7,932 bases of DNA from Alphaproteobacteria bacterium (GTDB lineage Bacteria > Pseudomonadota > Alphaproteobacteria > Rickettsiales > JABSSG01): the NCBI GenBank assembly GCA_022600235.1, contig JAHZKS010000008.1:1-7932 (forward strand), in the 5' to 3' direction. The position numbers were made by a program, and so were the translations under genes. Positions 1 to 6,337 of this stretch are shown one piece after another; position 1 is the stretch's first letter, and each line of letters begins with the position of its first letter. The notes beneath the pieces were generated by a model. It did no database searches. It saw only the letters and a list, made by a program, of their open reading frames with translations, and was not told where the DNA came from.

Positions 1-505
1 GATCTTTGAAGTAAGTGAAGGTAGGGTATTACTTACTGGTTTTGTGGACCACTCTGAAGACATATTAAAAATACTTAAAGTAGTATGGGAGCAAGATGGG
101 GTAAAAGAGGTAATTAATGAGATTAAAGTAAAGAATAAAGAAAATGATCCTAATGTTTTTGATTATGCGAAAGATAGTTGGACTACATCCCAGATTAAAA
201 CTAAGCTCATTTTTGCATCTGGCATCAGATCTGCAAACTATAGTATTGAGACAATAAATTCTGTAGTATACATATTTGGTATTGCTGCTGATGAAGCAGA
301 GTTAGAAAAAGTGAAAGAGATAGCATCTAATGCAAGTAGTGTGAAGAAAGTGATGTCTTATGCTAGAGTTAGAAAGATGCTTGATTCTAGGCTTGAGGAT
401 ACAAAAGGAAATAAGCCTGTTTCTAATCAAGAGCAGATAGATATTGAGTCGCTAGAGGGGCAAGTTTCGGAAGATGATATTTTCGATACGGAGAATTTTG
501 AATAA
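1..505 (+). CDS. BON-domain envelope protein, 5' end missing
   Basis: The frame is open to the left edge of the window, so this is the C-terminal part of a longer protein. The GTG at 44 lies inside a BON domain and is not a believable start. The first, partial BON domain reads through GRVLLTG, then WEQDGVKEVINEI, the usual glycine/valine-rich BON core. A second BON domain follows, from about WTTSQIKTKL to ASSVKKVMSYARV, with the core VVYIFGIA. The last roughly 35 residues form a hydrophilic, acidic tail. Dual-BON proteins of the DolP/YraP/OsmY type are periplasmic or outer-membrane lipoproteins thought to bind phospholipid and support envelope integrity; any signal peptide or lipobox would lie upstream of this window. 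The stop codon is one base before the gshB start, so the two genes are probably co-transcribed. The family is clear; the exact role is inferred. Confidence 0.88.
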   Translation, partial: IFEVSEGRVLLTGFVDHSEDILKILKVVWEQDGVKEVINEIKVKNKENDPNVFDYAKDSWTTSQIKTKLIFASGIRSANYSIETINSVVYIFGIAADEAELEKVKEIASNASSVKKVMSYARVRKMLDSRLEDTKGNKPVSNQEQIDIESLEGQVSEDDIFDTENFE

Positions 506-506
506 T

Positions 507-1454
507 ATGAAAGTTGCTGTTCAAATGGACCCACTGGATCGTCTGAATTTAGACAGCGATTCCACTATTTGCCTTATTAAAGAAGCTATATCTAGGAACG
601 CTGATGTGTATTCTTATACTCCTAATAAGCTTACATTGAATCCTGAAAGTCTTTGTGCGGTAGCATCTTCTATATCTATTGTTGGTGGCAGCATCCGTTT
701 ATCAAAACCTTCCAATATATCTTTAGAATCTTTTGATGTTTTGCTTATGAGGCAAGATCCTCCTGTAGATATGCGTTATCTTACATACACATATATGTTA
801 GATTCTATATCTGATAAAGTTCTTATAGTAAACAGCCCTAGAAAGGTGCGCGATATGCCAGAAAAGTTATTTGCGTTGAGTGAGTTTTCTGAACATATGC
901 CTGACACTATTGTTTCCGAATCATTAGATTTAGCGCTAGATTTTTTGTATCTCCACAATAATATAATAATCAAACCGCTATATGGTCATGGTGGTGAGGG
1001 TATCAAAAAATTTAATAGTCATGAAGTAGAAGATTTTAAAAATTATTTTGAAAGTTTATTAAAAAAATCATTGGCTCCTGTGATGTTGCAGAAATTTCTT
1101 GAAAATATCTCTCAAGGAGACAAACGTGTTATACTTATAGACGGTAAAATTGCAGGTGCTATGAATCGCATTCCACCGAAAAACTCCTTTCATGCAAATA
1201 TGGTTCTGGGTGGAGTTCCTGAACCTACAGAGCTGACTAAAAAAGAAAAAGATATATGTCAAAATGTTGGTAAAGAATTAAAAAATCAAGGTATTATTTT
1301 TGCTGGTTTAGATATAATAGATGAGTTTCTTACTGAGATTAATATTACTTCTCCAACTGGCATAAAGACTATTAATGATCTCTATGGTTTTGAGGAAGAT
1401 AATAGAATTGAAGCAAAAATATGGGATGTAATTGAACAAAAATTAGGTAGATGA
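507..1454 (+). CDS. gshB: Glutathione synthetase
   Basis: ATP-dependent ligase that joins gamma-glutamylcysteine to glycine, the second step of cytosolic glutathione synthesis. The 315-residue product has the usual GshB length. It starts with the family N-terminus MKVAVQMDPL, which is why the ATG at 507 is preferred to the in-frame ATG at 474 inside the preceding gene. Visible motifs are MRQDPP (about 81-86), the NSPR segment (109-112), the ATP-grasp glycine-rich loop KPLYGHGGEG (156-165), and the C-terminal block AGLDII...EINITSPTG (about 276-295) with the metal- and substrate-binding Glu287 and Asn289. A GGAG at 490-493, inside the preceding gene, may serve as ribosome binding site, though its 13-base spacing is long. 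No gshA lies in the window, so the source of gamma-glutamylcysteine cannot be seen. The gene appears intact. Confidence 0.95.
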   Translation: MKVAVQMDPLDRLNLDSDSTICLIKEAISRNADVYSYTPNKLTLNPESLCAVASSISIVGGSIRLSKPSNISLESFDVLLMRQDPPVDMRYLTYTYMLDSISDKVLIVNSPRKVRDMPEKLFALSEFSEHMPDTIVSESLDLALDFLYLHNNIIIKPLYGHGGEGIKKFNSHEVEDFKNYFESLLKKSLAPVMLQKFLENISQGDKRVILIDGKIAGAMNRIPPKNSFHANMVLGGVPEPTELTKKEKDICQNVGKELKNQGIIFAGLDIIDEFLTEINITSPTGIKTINDLYGFEEDNRIEAKIWDVIEQKLGR

Positions 1455-1485
1455 GTATTATGCTACTAGAAAATTTAAAGTGGAA

Positions 1486-1514
1486 TTGCAAAACGGAATG
1501 TCGTTGTGTATAAA
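1486..1514 (+). promoter_or_regulatory. Candidate sigma70-type promoter for petABC-tatB
   Basis: In the 86-base gap between gshB and petA, TTGCAA (1486-1491) and TATAAA (1509-1514) are spaced by exactly 17 bases, a good match to sigma70 -35 and -10 elements. Transcription would start near 1520, leaving a leader of only about 20 bases. A second TATAAT (1523-1528) has no good -35 partner. The background is AT-rich, so chance matches are expected. The position in front of the tightly packed pet cluster is the main support. Confidence 0.45.
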
Positions 1515-1540
1515 TTAGTATATATAATAATTGCATTTGT

Positions 1541-2077
1541 ATGACTAATAAGAGAAAAAAGACTCTCAATAAAAAAGTGACGCGTAGAGATTTTCTTGTG
1601 TTAAGTGCTACAGCTCTTGCAGGTGCTGGTGCAGCGGTGTGTGCATGGCCTTTTATTGATTCTATGAATCCAGCATCTGATGTGCTTGCACTTTCTACGA
1701 TTGAGGTGGATCTATCTCCTATAGAACCTGGGCAAACTTTAAAGGTTTTATGGCGAGGTAAGCCTGTGTTTATTAAACATAGGACAGAAGCTGAGATTAC
1801 AGAAGCTGAGAAAGTTAATTGGAGAAATCTACCAGATCCTCAACCGGATTCAGCGCGTGTGAAAAAAGGTTATGCACAGTGGCTGGTTATGATAGGTGTT
1901 TGTACTCACCTTGGATGCATACCAATTGGTGATAGTGGTGATTATGATGGATGGTTTTGTCCTTGTCATGGTTCTCATTATGACGGATCTGGACGAATAA
2001 GAAAGGGACCAGCGCCGTTAAATCTTATTATTCCTGAATATCAATTTATTACAGACACAAAAATAAAGTTAGGGTAG
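1541..2077 (+). CDS. petA: Ubiquinol-cytochrome c reductase, Rieske iron-sulfur subunit
   Basis: Iron-sulfur subunit of the cytochrome bc1 complex (complex III). Its 2Fe-2S cluster takes an electron from ubiquinol at the Qo site and passes it to cytochrome c1 on the periplasmic face. The 178-residue product has a twin-arginine motif, RRDFL (15-19), followed by a hydrophobic segment (about 20-38), the uncleaved Tat signal/anchor typical of bacterial Rieske proteins. Cluster-binding boxes are CTHLGC (121-126) and CPCHGS (140-145), giving ligands Cys121, His123, Cys140 and His143 and the disulfide pair Cys126/Cys142. A GPAP segment (157-160) closes the cluster fold. The ATG at 1541 is the only start ahead of the Tat motif, because an in-frame stop lies at 1511-1513, but no Shine-Dalgarno sequence is visible before it. 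It is the first gene of the petABC-tatB cluster. Confidence 0.97.
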   Translation: MTNKRKKTLNKKVTRRDFLVLSATALAGAGAAVCAWPFIDSMNPASDVLALSTIEVDLSPIEPGQTLKVLWRGKPVFIKHRTEAEITEAEKVNWRNLPDPQPDSARVKKGYAQWLVMIGVCTHLGCIPIGDSGDYDGWFCPCHGSHYDGSGRIRKGPAPLNLIIPEYQFITDTKIKLG

Positions 2078-2079
2078 TT

Positions 2080-3279
2080 GTGGTGAAAAAAGAAAAAAAA
2101 GGCACAATAGCAGATTGGATTGAATATAGGCTCCCGGTCTTTTCTTTTATTAAGCATTTGGCTGAATATAGAACTCCAAAAAATTTAAATTACATGTGGA
2201 ATTTTGGTTCTATAGCAGGTATTGCTCTTATTATACAAATAGTTACAGGAATTGTTCTTGCAATGCATTATTCGCCGAATGCAGATACAGCATTCGATAG
2301 TGTAGAATATATAATGCGTAATGTGAATTATGGGTGGTTACTCCGTTATATACATGCAGTAGGTGCGTCTATGTTTTTTGTTGCTGTATATACTCATATT
2401 GCACGAGGACTTTATTATGGTTCTTATAAAAGCCCAAGAGAGCTCGTGTGGTTTTTTGGTCTATTCATTTTTATATTAATGATGGCTACTGCGTTCATGG
2501 GTTATGTGCTGCCATGGGGTCAAATGAGTTATTGGGGCGCAACAGTAATAACAAATTTATTTTCTGCAATACCAATTATTGGTGAATCTATAGTAAGGTG
2601 GATATGGGGTGGGTTTTCTGTAGGTGATCCAACTCTTAATAGATTCTTTGTTTTGCATTATTTATTACCATTCGTAATAGTGGGTGTTGTGATTATCCAT
2701 ATTATGGCTTTGCACATCCATGGCTCAAATAATCCTAGAGGTATTGAAGTGAAATCTAAGAACGATACAGTTCCATTTCACCCATATTATACCGTGAAAG
2801 ATTTTGTAGGGTTTGGTGTTTATTTTATAGTATTTGCTTATTTTGTGTTTTACCAACCAAACTATTTAGGGCATCCAGATAACTATATAGATTCTAATCC
2901 AATGGTAACTCCAGAGCATATTGTTCCAGAATGGTATTTTTTACCTTTTTATGCAATATTGCGTGCGATACCAAGTAAGCTAGGTGGAGTAATAGTAATG
3001 TTTAGTGGAATATTAATCTTATTCTTATTGCCATGGCTTGATCATTCGAAGGTGAAGAGTGCAAAATATAGACCATTATTCAGAGTTATGTATTGGGTGT
3101 TTATTTTTGATGTTATAGCTCTAGGGTATATAGGAGGGCAGCCCCCAGAAGGAATATATGTATTTTTAGGCCGTCTTGCTACTTTTTATTATTTTACTCA
3201 TTTCTTATTTATACTTCCATTTGTGAGTAAATATGAGAAGGCTTTACCAATACCAAAATCTATTAGTAGTAAAGAATGA
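2080..3279 (+). CDS. petB: Cytochrome b of the bc1 complex
   Basis: Membrane core subunit of complex III, carrying hemes bL and bH and the Qo and Qi quinone sites. The 399-residue product is the full-length, unsplit type with about eight membrane helices, as in alphaproteobacteria and mitochondria. Heme ligands are visible as two histidine pairs in helices B and D: His92/His193 and His106/His207. The Qo motif PEWY is at 283-286, and the conserved GYVLPWGQMSYWG block at 141-153. The start is either GTG 2080 or GTG 2083; AGGG at 2071-2074, inside the petA end, gives a better spacing (8 bases) to 2083. The gene begins 2-5 bases after petA, and its TGA stop overlaps the petC ATG by four bases, which points to translational coupling. 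Confidence 0.97.
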   Translation: MVKKEKKGTIADWIEYRLPVFSFIKHLAEYRTPKNLNYMWNFGSIAGIALIIQIVTGIVLAMHYSPNADTAFDSVEYIMRNVNYGWLLRYIHAVGASMFFVAVYTHIARGLYYGSYKSPRELVWFFGLFIFILMMATAFMGYVLPWGQMSYWGATVITNLFSAIPIIGESIVRWIWGGFSVGDPTLNRFFVLHYLLPFVIVGVVIIHIMALHIHGSNNPRGIEVKSKNDTVPFHPYYTVKDFVGFGVYFIVFAYFVFYQPNYLGHPDNYIDSNPMVTPEHIVPEWYFLPFYAILRAIPSKLGGVIVMFSGILILFLLPWLDHSKVKSAKYRPLFRVMYWVFIFDVIALGYIGGQPPEGIYVFLGRLATFYYFTHFLFILPFVSKYEKALPIPKSISSKE

Positions 3280-4034
3280 TTATATTTTTTAGAAAGGTAA
3301 TTTTATTATATGTGGGTCTTTTTGCTGCTGTCAGCATTGCGTCTGATGCAAAGAAACCTCAAGATATGAACTGGTCTTTTGATGGTGTGTTTGGTTATTT
3401 TGACAGGCAATCTATACAAAGAGGATTTCAAGTTTATAGAGAGGTATGTCAGGCATGTCATTCTGTGAAATATGTTTCTTACCACAACTTAGAGCAGATA
3501 GGTTTCTCGAAAGAAGAGATCAAAGCTATATCTGCTGATTATACTGTAAAAGATGGCCCTGATGATTCAGGTGAGATGTTTGATAGACCAGCTATGCCTA
3601 GTGATAGATTTGTAGCTCCGTATCCAAATGACAATGCTGCAAGAGCTGCAAATAATGGTGCTCTTCCTCCTGACTTATCTTTGATGGTTAAAGCAAGACC
3701 AAATGGAGCAAATTATATATATTCAATTTTAACTGGATATATAGATCCGCCTGAAGGTGAGACTGTTCCAGAAGGAATGCATTATAACCCATATTTTCCA
3801 GGTAAACATATAGCTATGACTCCTCCGCTAATGGAAGGTATGGTGACATATTCAGATGGGACACATTCAAGTGTTGAGCAAATGTCTAAGGATGTAGTCA
3901 ATTTCCTTCAGTGGGCAGCAGAGCCAGAAATGGAACAGCGTAAGATTATGGGTGTAAAGGTTATATTATATCTTATCGCATTTACTATAGTATTTTATCT
4001 AGTGAAGAGACGTATTTGGTCTAAGGTTATATAA
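3276..4034 (+). CDS. petC: Cytochrome c1 of the bc1 complex
   Basis: Heme c subunit of complex III that passes electrons from the Rieske cluster to a soluble or membrane-bound cytochrome c. The 252-residue product has a hydrophobic N-terminal signal peptide (about 1-22, likely cleaved after IAS) for Sec export. The covalent heme-binding CQACH is at 58-62. The conserved PPDLS lies at 131-135, and the axial methionine is most likely Met181 in the IAMTPPL context. One C-terminal membrane anchor (about 225-243) is followed by basic residues KRR facing the cytoplasm. The ATG overlaps the petB stop (ATGA), and the stop is directly followed by the next gene, so expression is almost certainly part of one transcript. 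The product is separate from cytochrome b rather than fused to it. No defect was seen. Confidence 0.97.
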   Translation: MIIFFRKVILLYVGLFAAVSIASDAKKPQDMNWSFDGVFGYFDRQSIQRGFQVYREVCQACHSVKYVSYHNLEQIGFSKEEIKAISADYTVKDGPDDSGEMFDRPAMPSDRFVAPYPNDNAARAANNGALPPDLSLMVKARPNGANYIYSILTGYIDPPEGETVPEGMHYNPYFPGKHIAMTPPLMEGMVTYSDGTHSSVEQMSKDVVNFLQWAAEPEMEQRKIMGVKVILYLIAFTIVFYLVKRRIWSKVI

Positions 4035-4343
4035 ATGTTAGGAATATCTTTTTCTGAGTTCATAATAGTTGCTATAGTTGCGTGTATAGTAATTCGTCCA
4101 AAAGATGTCCCAACCGTTATAAAATTCTTCAAAGTTTTATATAAAAAATTCATGAGACTGAAAAAAGAATTCTTCTCTTATTATCAAGAGTTCCATGATG
4201 AAGTTCTCGAAGATGAGAGTGAATATATAGTGGATCAGCAAGGAGTTCCTCAAAAAGTCTATGATATATCAGACCTAAAAGACAAGTCTATTTCTTCTAG
4301 AATCAAGGACAAGCCAAAAGAGAAAGTATCTGAGAGAATATAA
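4035..4343 (+). CDS. tatB: TatB-like twin-arginine translocase subunit
   Basis: Small protein of 102 residues with the layout of the TatA/TatB family: a very short N-terminus, one membrane helix (about 6-20), a hinge, then an amphipathic basic helix (about 24-50) and a polar, acidic tail. The start ISFSEF with Glu8, followed by a PKDVP segment (22-26), fits TatB better than TatA, which usually has a phenylalanine-glycine hinge; TatA remains possible. In the Tat complex TatB binds TatC and receives substrates bearing twin-arginine signals. The usual hinge glycine before the proline is Arg21 here. The ATG follows the petC stop with no gap, so it is read with petABC, whose first product, the Rieske protein, is a Tat substrate. 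No tatC is in the window. No clear terminator follows. Confidence 0.78.
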   Translation: MLGISFSEFIIVAIVACIVIRPKDVPTVIKFFKVLYKKFMRLKKEFFSYYQEFHDEVLEDESEYIVDQQGVPQKVYDISDLKDKSISSRIKDKPKEKVSERI

Positions 4344-4403
4344 AGTTCCTTTAAGTGATATTTACTTTTGTTAATATTTGCGTTAAAAGTATCTCTGTAA
4401 TTT

Positions 4404-4410
4404 AGAGGAG
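4404..4410 (+). promoter_or_regulatory. Strong Shine-Dalgarno before the ankyrin/glycosyltransferase gene
   Basis: AGAGGAG lies seven bases before the GTG at 4418, the best ribosome binding site in the window. It fixes GTG 4418 as the start and argues that this gene was once, or still is, well translated. The rest of the gap after tatB (4344-4403) holds only a weak ACTTTT/AAAAGT inverted repeat (4364-4369, 4385-4390), and no convincing -35/-10 pair was found. Confidence 0.6.
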
Positions 4411-4417
4411 AAATACT

Positions 4418-5077
4418 GTGACCACAGATATTCAATATAATAATAGTGACAAATATAGACCACTTGACTTAATTACTGCAATAATAAGGGATAAACCTGA
4501 GGAGGTAAAAAAGGTATTAGATGCTGGAGTAGATCCTAATGAGCCGTCTAGCATTCAAGTAGTAAATGCGCATTCTAAATACCCAATTATATCTGTTTTC
4601 AAAAGCTGCAGCAAAAATATTGATCAGATTCTGAATCTGCTGTTCAATTATGGCGTAAAAATTTCGAAAGCACCTCCAAGAGAAGTTGCGGAAATTATAT
4701 CTTCTAGTCATATCAATTTTGAATATATATATAAAGACAGTCATATTACAGATATTCCTTTCGCAGAAGCGTATGCTGAGGTGGGAGTGTTTTATCCTCC
4801 TGGTGATTATTTTTCAATATTTATCCAAGAAGATAACATAAAAAAAGCAAAATTTTTATTGGGTAATTCTAATATAACATCTTCTATTGAGAATGTAATA
4901 TATGAAAAACATAAATTCTATAACTCAGTATTAATAGAAGAGGGGTTAACTCAAAATAGAACATTTATTACTGAATCTGCTGTTAAAAATTTTCATGCAC
5001 CTATGCAAGAAGATTTAAAAATACCAAGAAAAATACACCATATTTGGTTACACTTCTTGAATCTGAAGGAATTATAG
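4418..5077 (+). CDS. Ankyrin-like N-terminal fragment of a split glycosyltransferase gene
   Basis: This is the 5' half of a gene that continues in another frame at 5044. The GTG start is set by a strong Shine-Dalgarno. Residues about 15-45 resemble an ankyrin repeat (VKKVLDAGVDPNE matches its helix-loop end), and about 54-83 resemble a second (ILNLLFNYGVKI); a possible weaker unit sits near 130-154. The end holds IPRKIHHIWL (202-211), the N-terminal motif of the DXD sugar-binding glycosyltransferase family (Gly_transf_sug, related to the clostridial toxin catalytic domain). Eight residues later the frame stops, before any catalytic motif. The fragment therefore cannot be an active transferase by itself; it might still act as an ankyrin-like binding protein. 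No signal peptide is seen. A host-directed role is inferred from the domain types only. The frame with both halves is best read as one disrupted gene. Confidence 0.65.
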   Translation: MTTDIQYNNSDKYRPLDLITAIIRDKPEEVKKVLDAGVDPNEPSSIQVVNAHSKYPIISVFKSCSKNIDQILNLLFNYGVKISKAPPREVAEIISSSHINFEYIYKDSHITDIPFAEAYAEVGVFYPPGDYFSIFIQEDNIKKAKFLLGNSNITSSIENVIYEKHKFYNSVLIEEGLTQNRTFITESAVKNFHAPMQEDLKIPRKIHHIWLHFLNLKEL

Positions 5078-5769
5078 TACGTGAGATAGATTACCTTACT
5101 GATTGCCTTTTATGTGATTTAATAGAAGAAAAAATCTCTGAAAAACTTTGGGGAATGGCTTCAGATATACTTCGTGTGGAAATTATGAAGCAAGAAGGTG
5201 GTTTATATATGGACCTTAATTATATCTTGGTTCGTTCTCTAGAGCCAGAGATGCATAAATTTGACTTTTTTACTCAGAGTTTTGGTGAGATATATATAGA
5301 TAATTTTTTCTTTTGCAGTGCACCAAACCATCCGATTTTATATGAGTGGCTAAATAATATTATTCAGAAATTCACAAACCCACCACAATATATTCAAACA
5401 ATAATAGATGAATTAAGTACTAAAGAAATGACAGATATGATGACTGCAAATCCTTCTTTTATTTCCTATCATAAGGCTTGTAATAAGGATGGTAATGTTG
5501 ATGTAATCTTTCCTATGAATTGTGAAACTTATGCTGTTACTGAAGATGGTAATCTTGTGGATTCATTATTTATGTATACATTAGATGGAGTAATAGAAGA
5601 GAGAGGGTTCTGCCTAAATCTTAATGAAGGTGCCTTGGGTTATATGTTTGAGAAAAAAGGACCTATTGATCTGGATAAGGAAATTTATGATCTATACGAT
5701 GTTCCTCAGTGCCTAGGTAAAGATCTGACCTTTGGTGATGATGGTAATAATGGTCTAACATGGTTATAA
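5044..5769 (+). pseudogene. C-terminal DXD-type glycosyltransferase fragment, frameshifted from upstream half
   Basis: This is the catalytic half of the gene begun at 4418, in the -1 frame relative to it. The frame is open from 4987, but the first possible starts are a TTG at 5044, inside the codons for the IHHIWL motif, and an ATG at 5155; neither has a properly spaced Shine-Dalgarno. It contains the family hallmarks ASDILR (39-44 counting from the TTG), GGLYMDLN (52-59, the DXD position, with Asn in place of the second Asp) and DNFFFCSAPNHPIL (86-99), in the usual order and spacing. In intact relatives a stretch including the substrate-loop region lies between IHxIWL and the ESEGIIVREID-like segment. 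Here the two abut, so bases appear to be missing as well as the frame being shifted. It is probably not translated unless by reinitiation or frameshifting. The lack of further stops over about 240 codons suggests the damage is recent. Confidence 0.65.
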
Positions 5770-5793
5770 GGTTTTTATGATAAAGCCTTATAA
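5764..5793. terminator. Hairpin between convergent genes, possible bidirectional terminator
   Basis: A 30-base palindromic element can form a 12-bp stem: TTATAAGG plus TTTT on the left pairs with AAAG plus CCTTATAA on the right, including one G-T wobble, around the six-base loop TATGAT. It starts in the last two codons of the glycosyltransferase fragment and ends four bases before the stop of the minus-strand isomerase gene. The position fits a shared terminator, but no clean T-run follows the stem on either strand and the stem is AT-rich, so termination strength is uncertain. Confidence 0.5.
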
Positions 5794-5797
5794 AATA

Positions 5798-6328
5798 TTA
5801 ATTACTAATAATCTCCATGGACACAATCTTATCTGGGTCATCAACCATGCCGTTATCAGCGCTATCACCTTTCTTAACTTGGTCAACATGCTCCATGCCG
5901 TCGGTTACTCGGCCAAATACTGTGTATTGTCCATCTAAGAAATTTGAGTCTTCCAGAACAATAAAAAATTGGCTGTCTGCACTATTTGGGTCTTGTGCTC
6001 TTGCCATAGAGACAATGCCACGAACATGAGGTTCTTGAGAAAATTCTTCTTTCAAGTTTTGCCCTGATCCTCCAGTTCCATTACCTAGCGGGTCACCTGT
6101 TTGTACCATAAAACCATCTATAACACGGTGAAAATTCAATCCGTTATAGAAACCTTCTATTGTCAGTTCTTTAATTCTAGCGACATGATTCGGAGCTAAT
6201 TCAGGTAGAAGCTGAATAGTGACATCTCCTGTTTTAAGGCGTAATAAAATTTTATTATCATTATTGTCTGCATTACTTGTTGTTGAAGTCATAATTAATA
6301 CCCATAAAATTAATAATAGTTTTTTCAT
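5798..6328 (-). CDS. Secreted cyclophilin-type peptidyl-prolyl cis-trans isomerase
   Basis: Catalyses cis-trans isomerisation of X-Pro peptide bonds during protein folding. The 176-residue product starts with a signal peptide (MKK, hydrophobic core about 4-14, likely cleavage near SNA, 18-20), which places it in the periplasm, like E. coli PpiA. The cyclophilin domain covers about 27-175. It shows FHRVI (66-70) with the catalytic arginine, QTGDP (76-80), MARAQDP (108-114), SADSQFFI (116-123) and FLDGQYTVFG (130-139). The position of the cyclosporin-contacting tryptophan of eukaryotic cyclophilins is Phe130, as is usual in bacterial members. It begins nine bases after the uvrA stop on the same strand, so the two are likely co-transcribed; no clear Shine-Dalgarno is seen in that gap. 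ppiA is a reasonable name, but the PpiA/PpiB split is not clean in this group. Confidence 0.93.
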   Translation of the reverse strand: MKKLLLILWVLIMTSTTSNADNNDNKILLRLKTGDVTIQLLPELAPNHVARIKELTIEGFYNGLNFHRVIDGFMVQTGDPLGNGTGGSGQNLKEEFSQEPHVRGIVSMARAQDPNSADSQFFIVLEDSNFLDGQYTVFGRVTDGMEHVDQVKKGDSADNGMVDDPDKIVSMEIISN

Positions 6329-6337
6329 AATAATCGG

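Noticed and set aside
474..506. Upstream in-frame ATG that would lengthen glutathione synthetase by 11 residues.
   Set aside because: It overlaps the BON-domain gene and adds residues absent from the family; MKVAVQMDP at 507 is the standard GshB N-terminus.
776..973. Open frames on the minus strand opposite gshB and its 3' flank (776-973, 1068-1262, 1372-1569).
   Set aside because: They lie antisense to gshB (the last one running on across the gap into the petA start), have no recognisable motif or ribosome binding site, and are expected by chance in AT-rich sequence.
4364..4390. ACTTTT/AAAAGT inverted repeat after tatB as a terminator.
   Set aside because: Only six AT-rich pairs around a 15-base loop and no T-run; too weak to call.
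4517..4744. Minus-strand open frame opposite the ankyrin-like fragment.
   Set aside because: No domain, signal or ribosome binding site; it is the shadow of the plus-strand frame.
5014..5020. T-TTA-AAA in the reading frame of the ankyrin-like half, which resembles a -1 ribosomal slippery heptamer in front of a -1 frame continuation.
   Set aside because: Slippage there would drop the IPRKIHHIWL motif from the fused product, the family's expected intervening segment would still be missing, and AT-rich DNA gives such heptamers often. Programmed frameshifting is possible but less likely than a deletion.
5817..6029. Plus-strand open frame opposite the isomerase gene.
   Set aside because: Fully inside a well-supported cyclophilin gene on the other strand, with a serine/threonine-rich translation typical of an antisense shadow.
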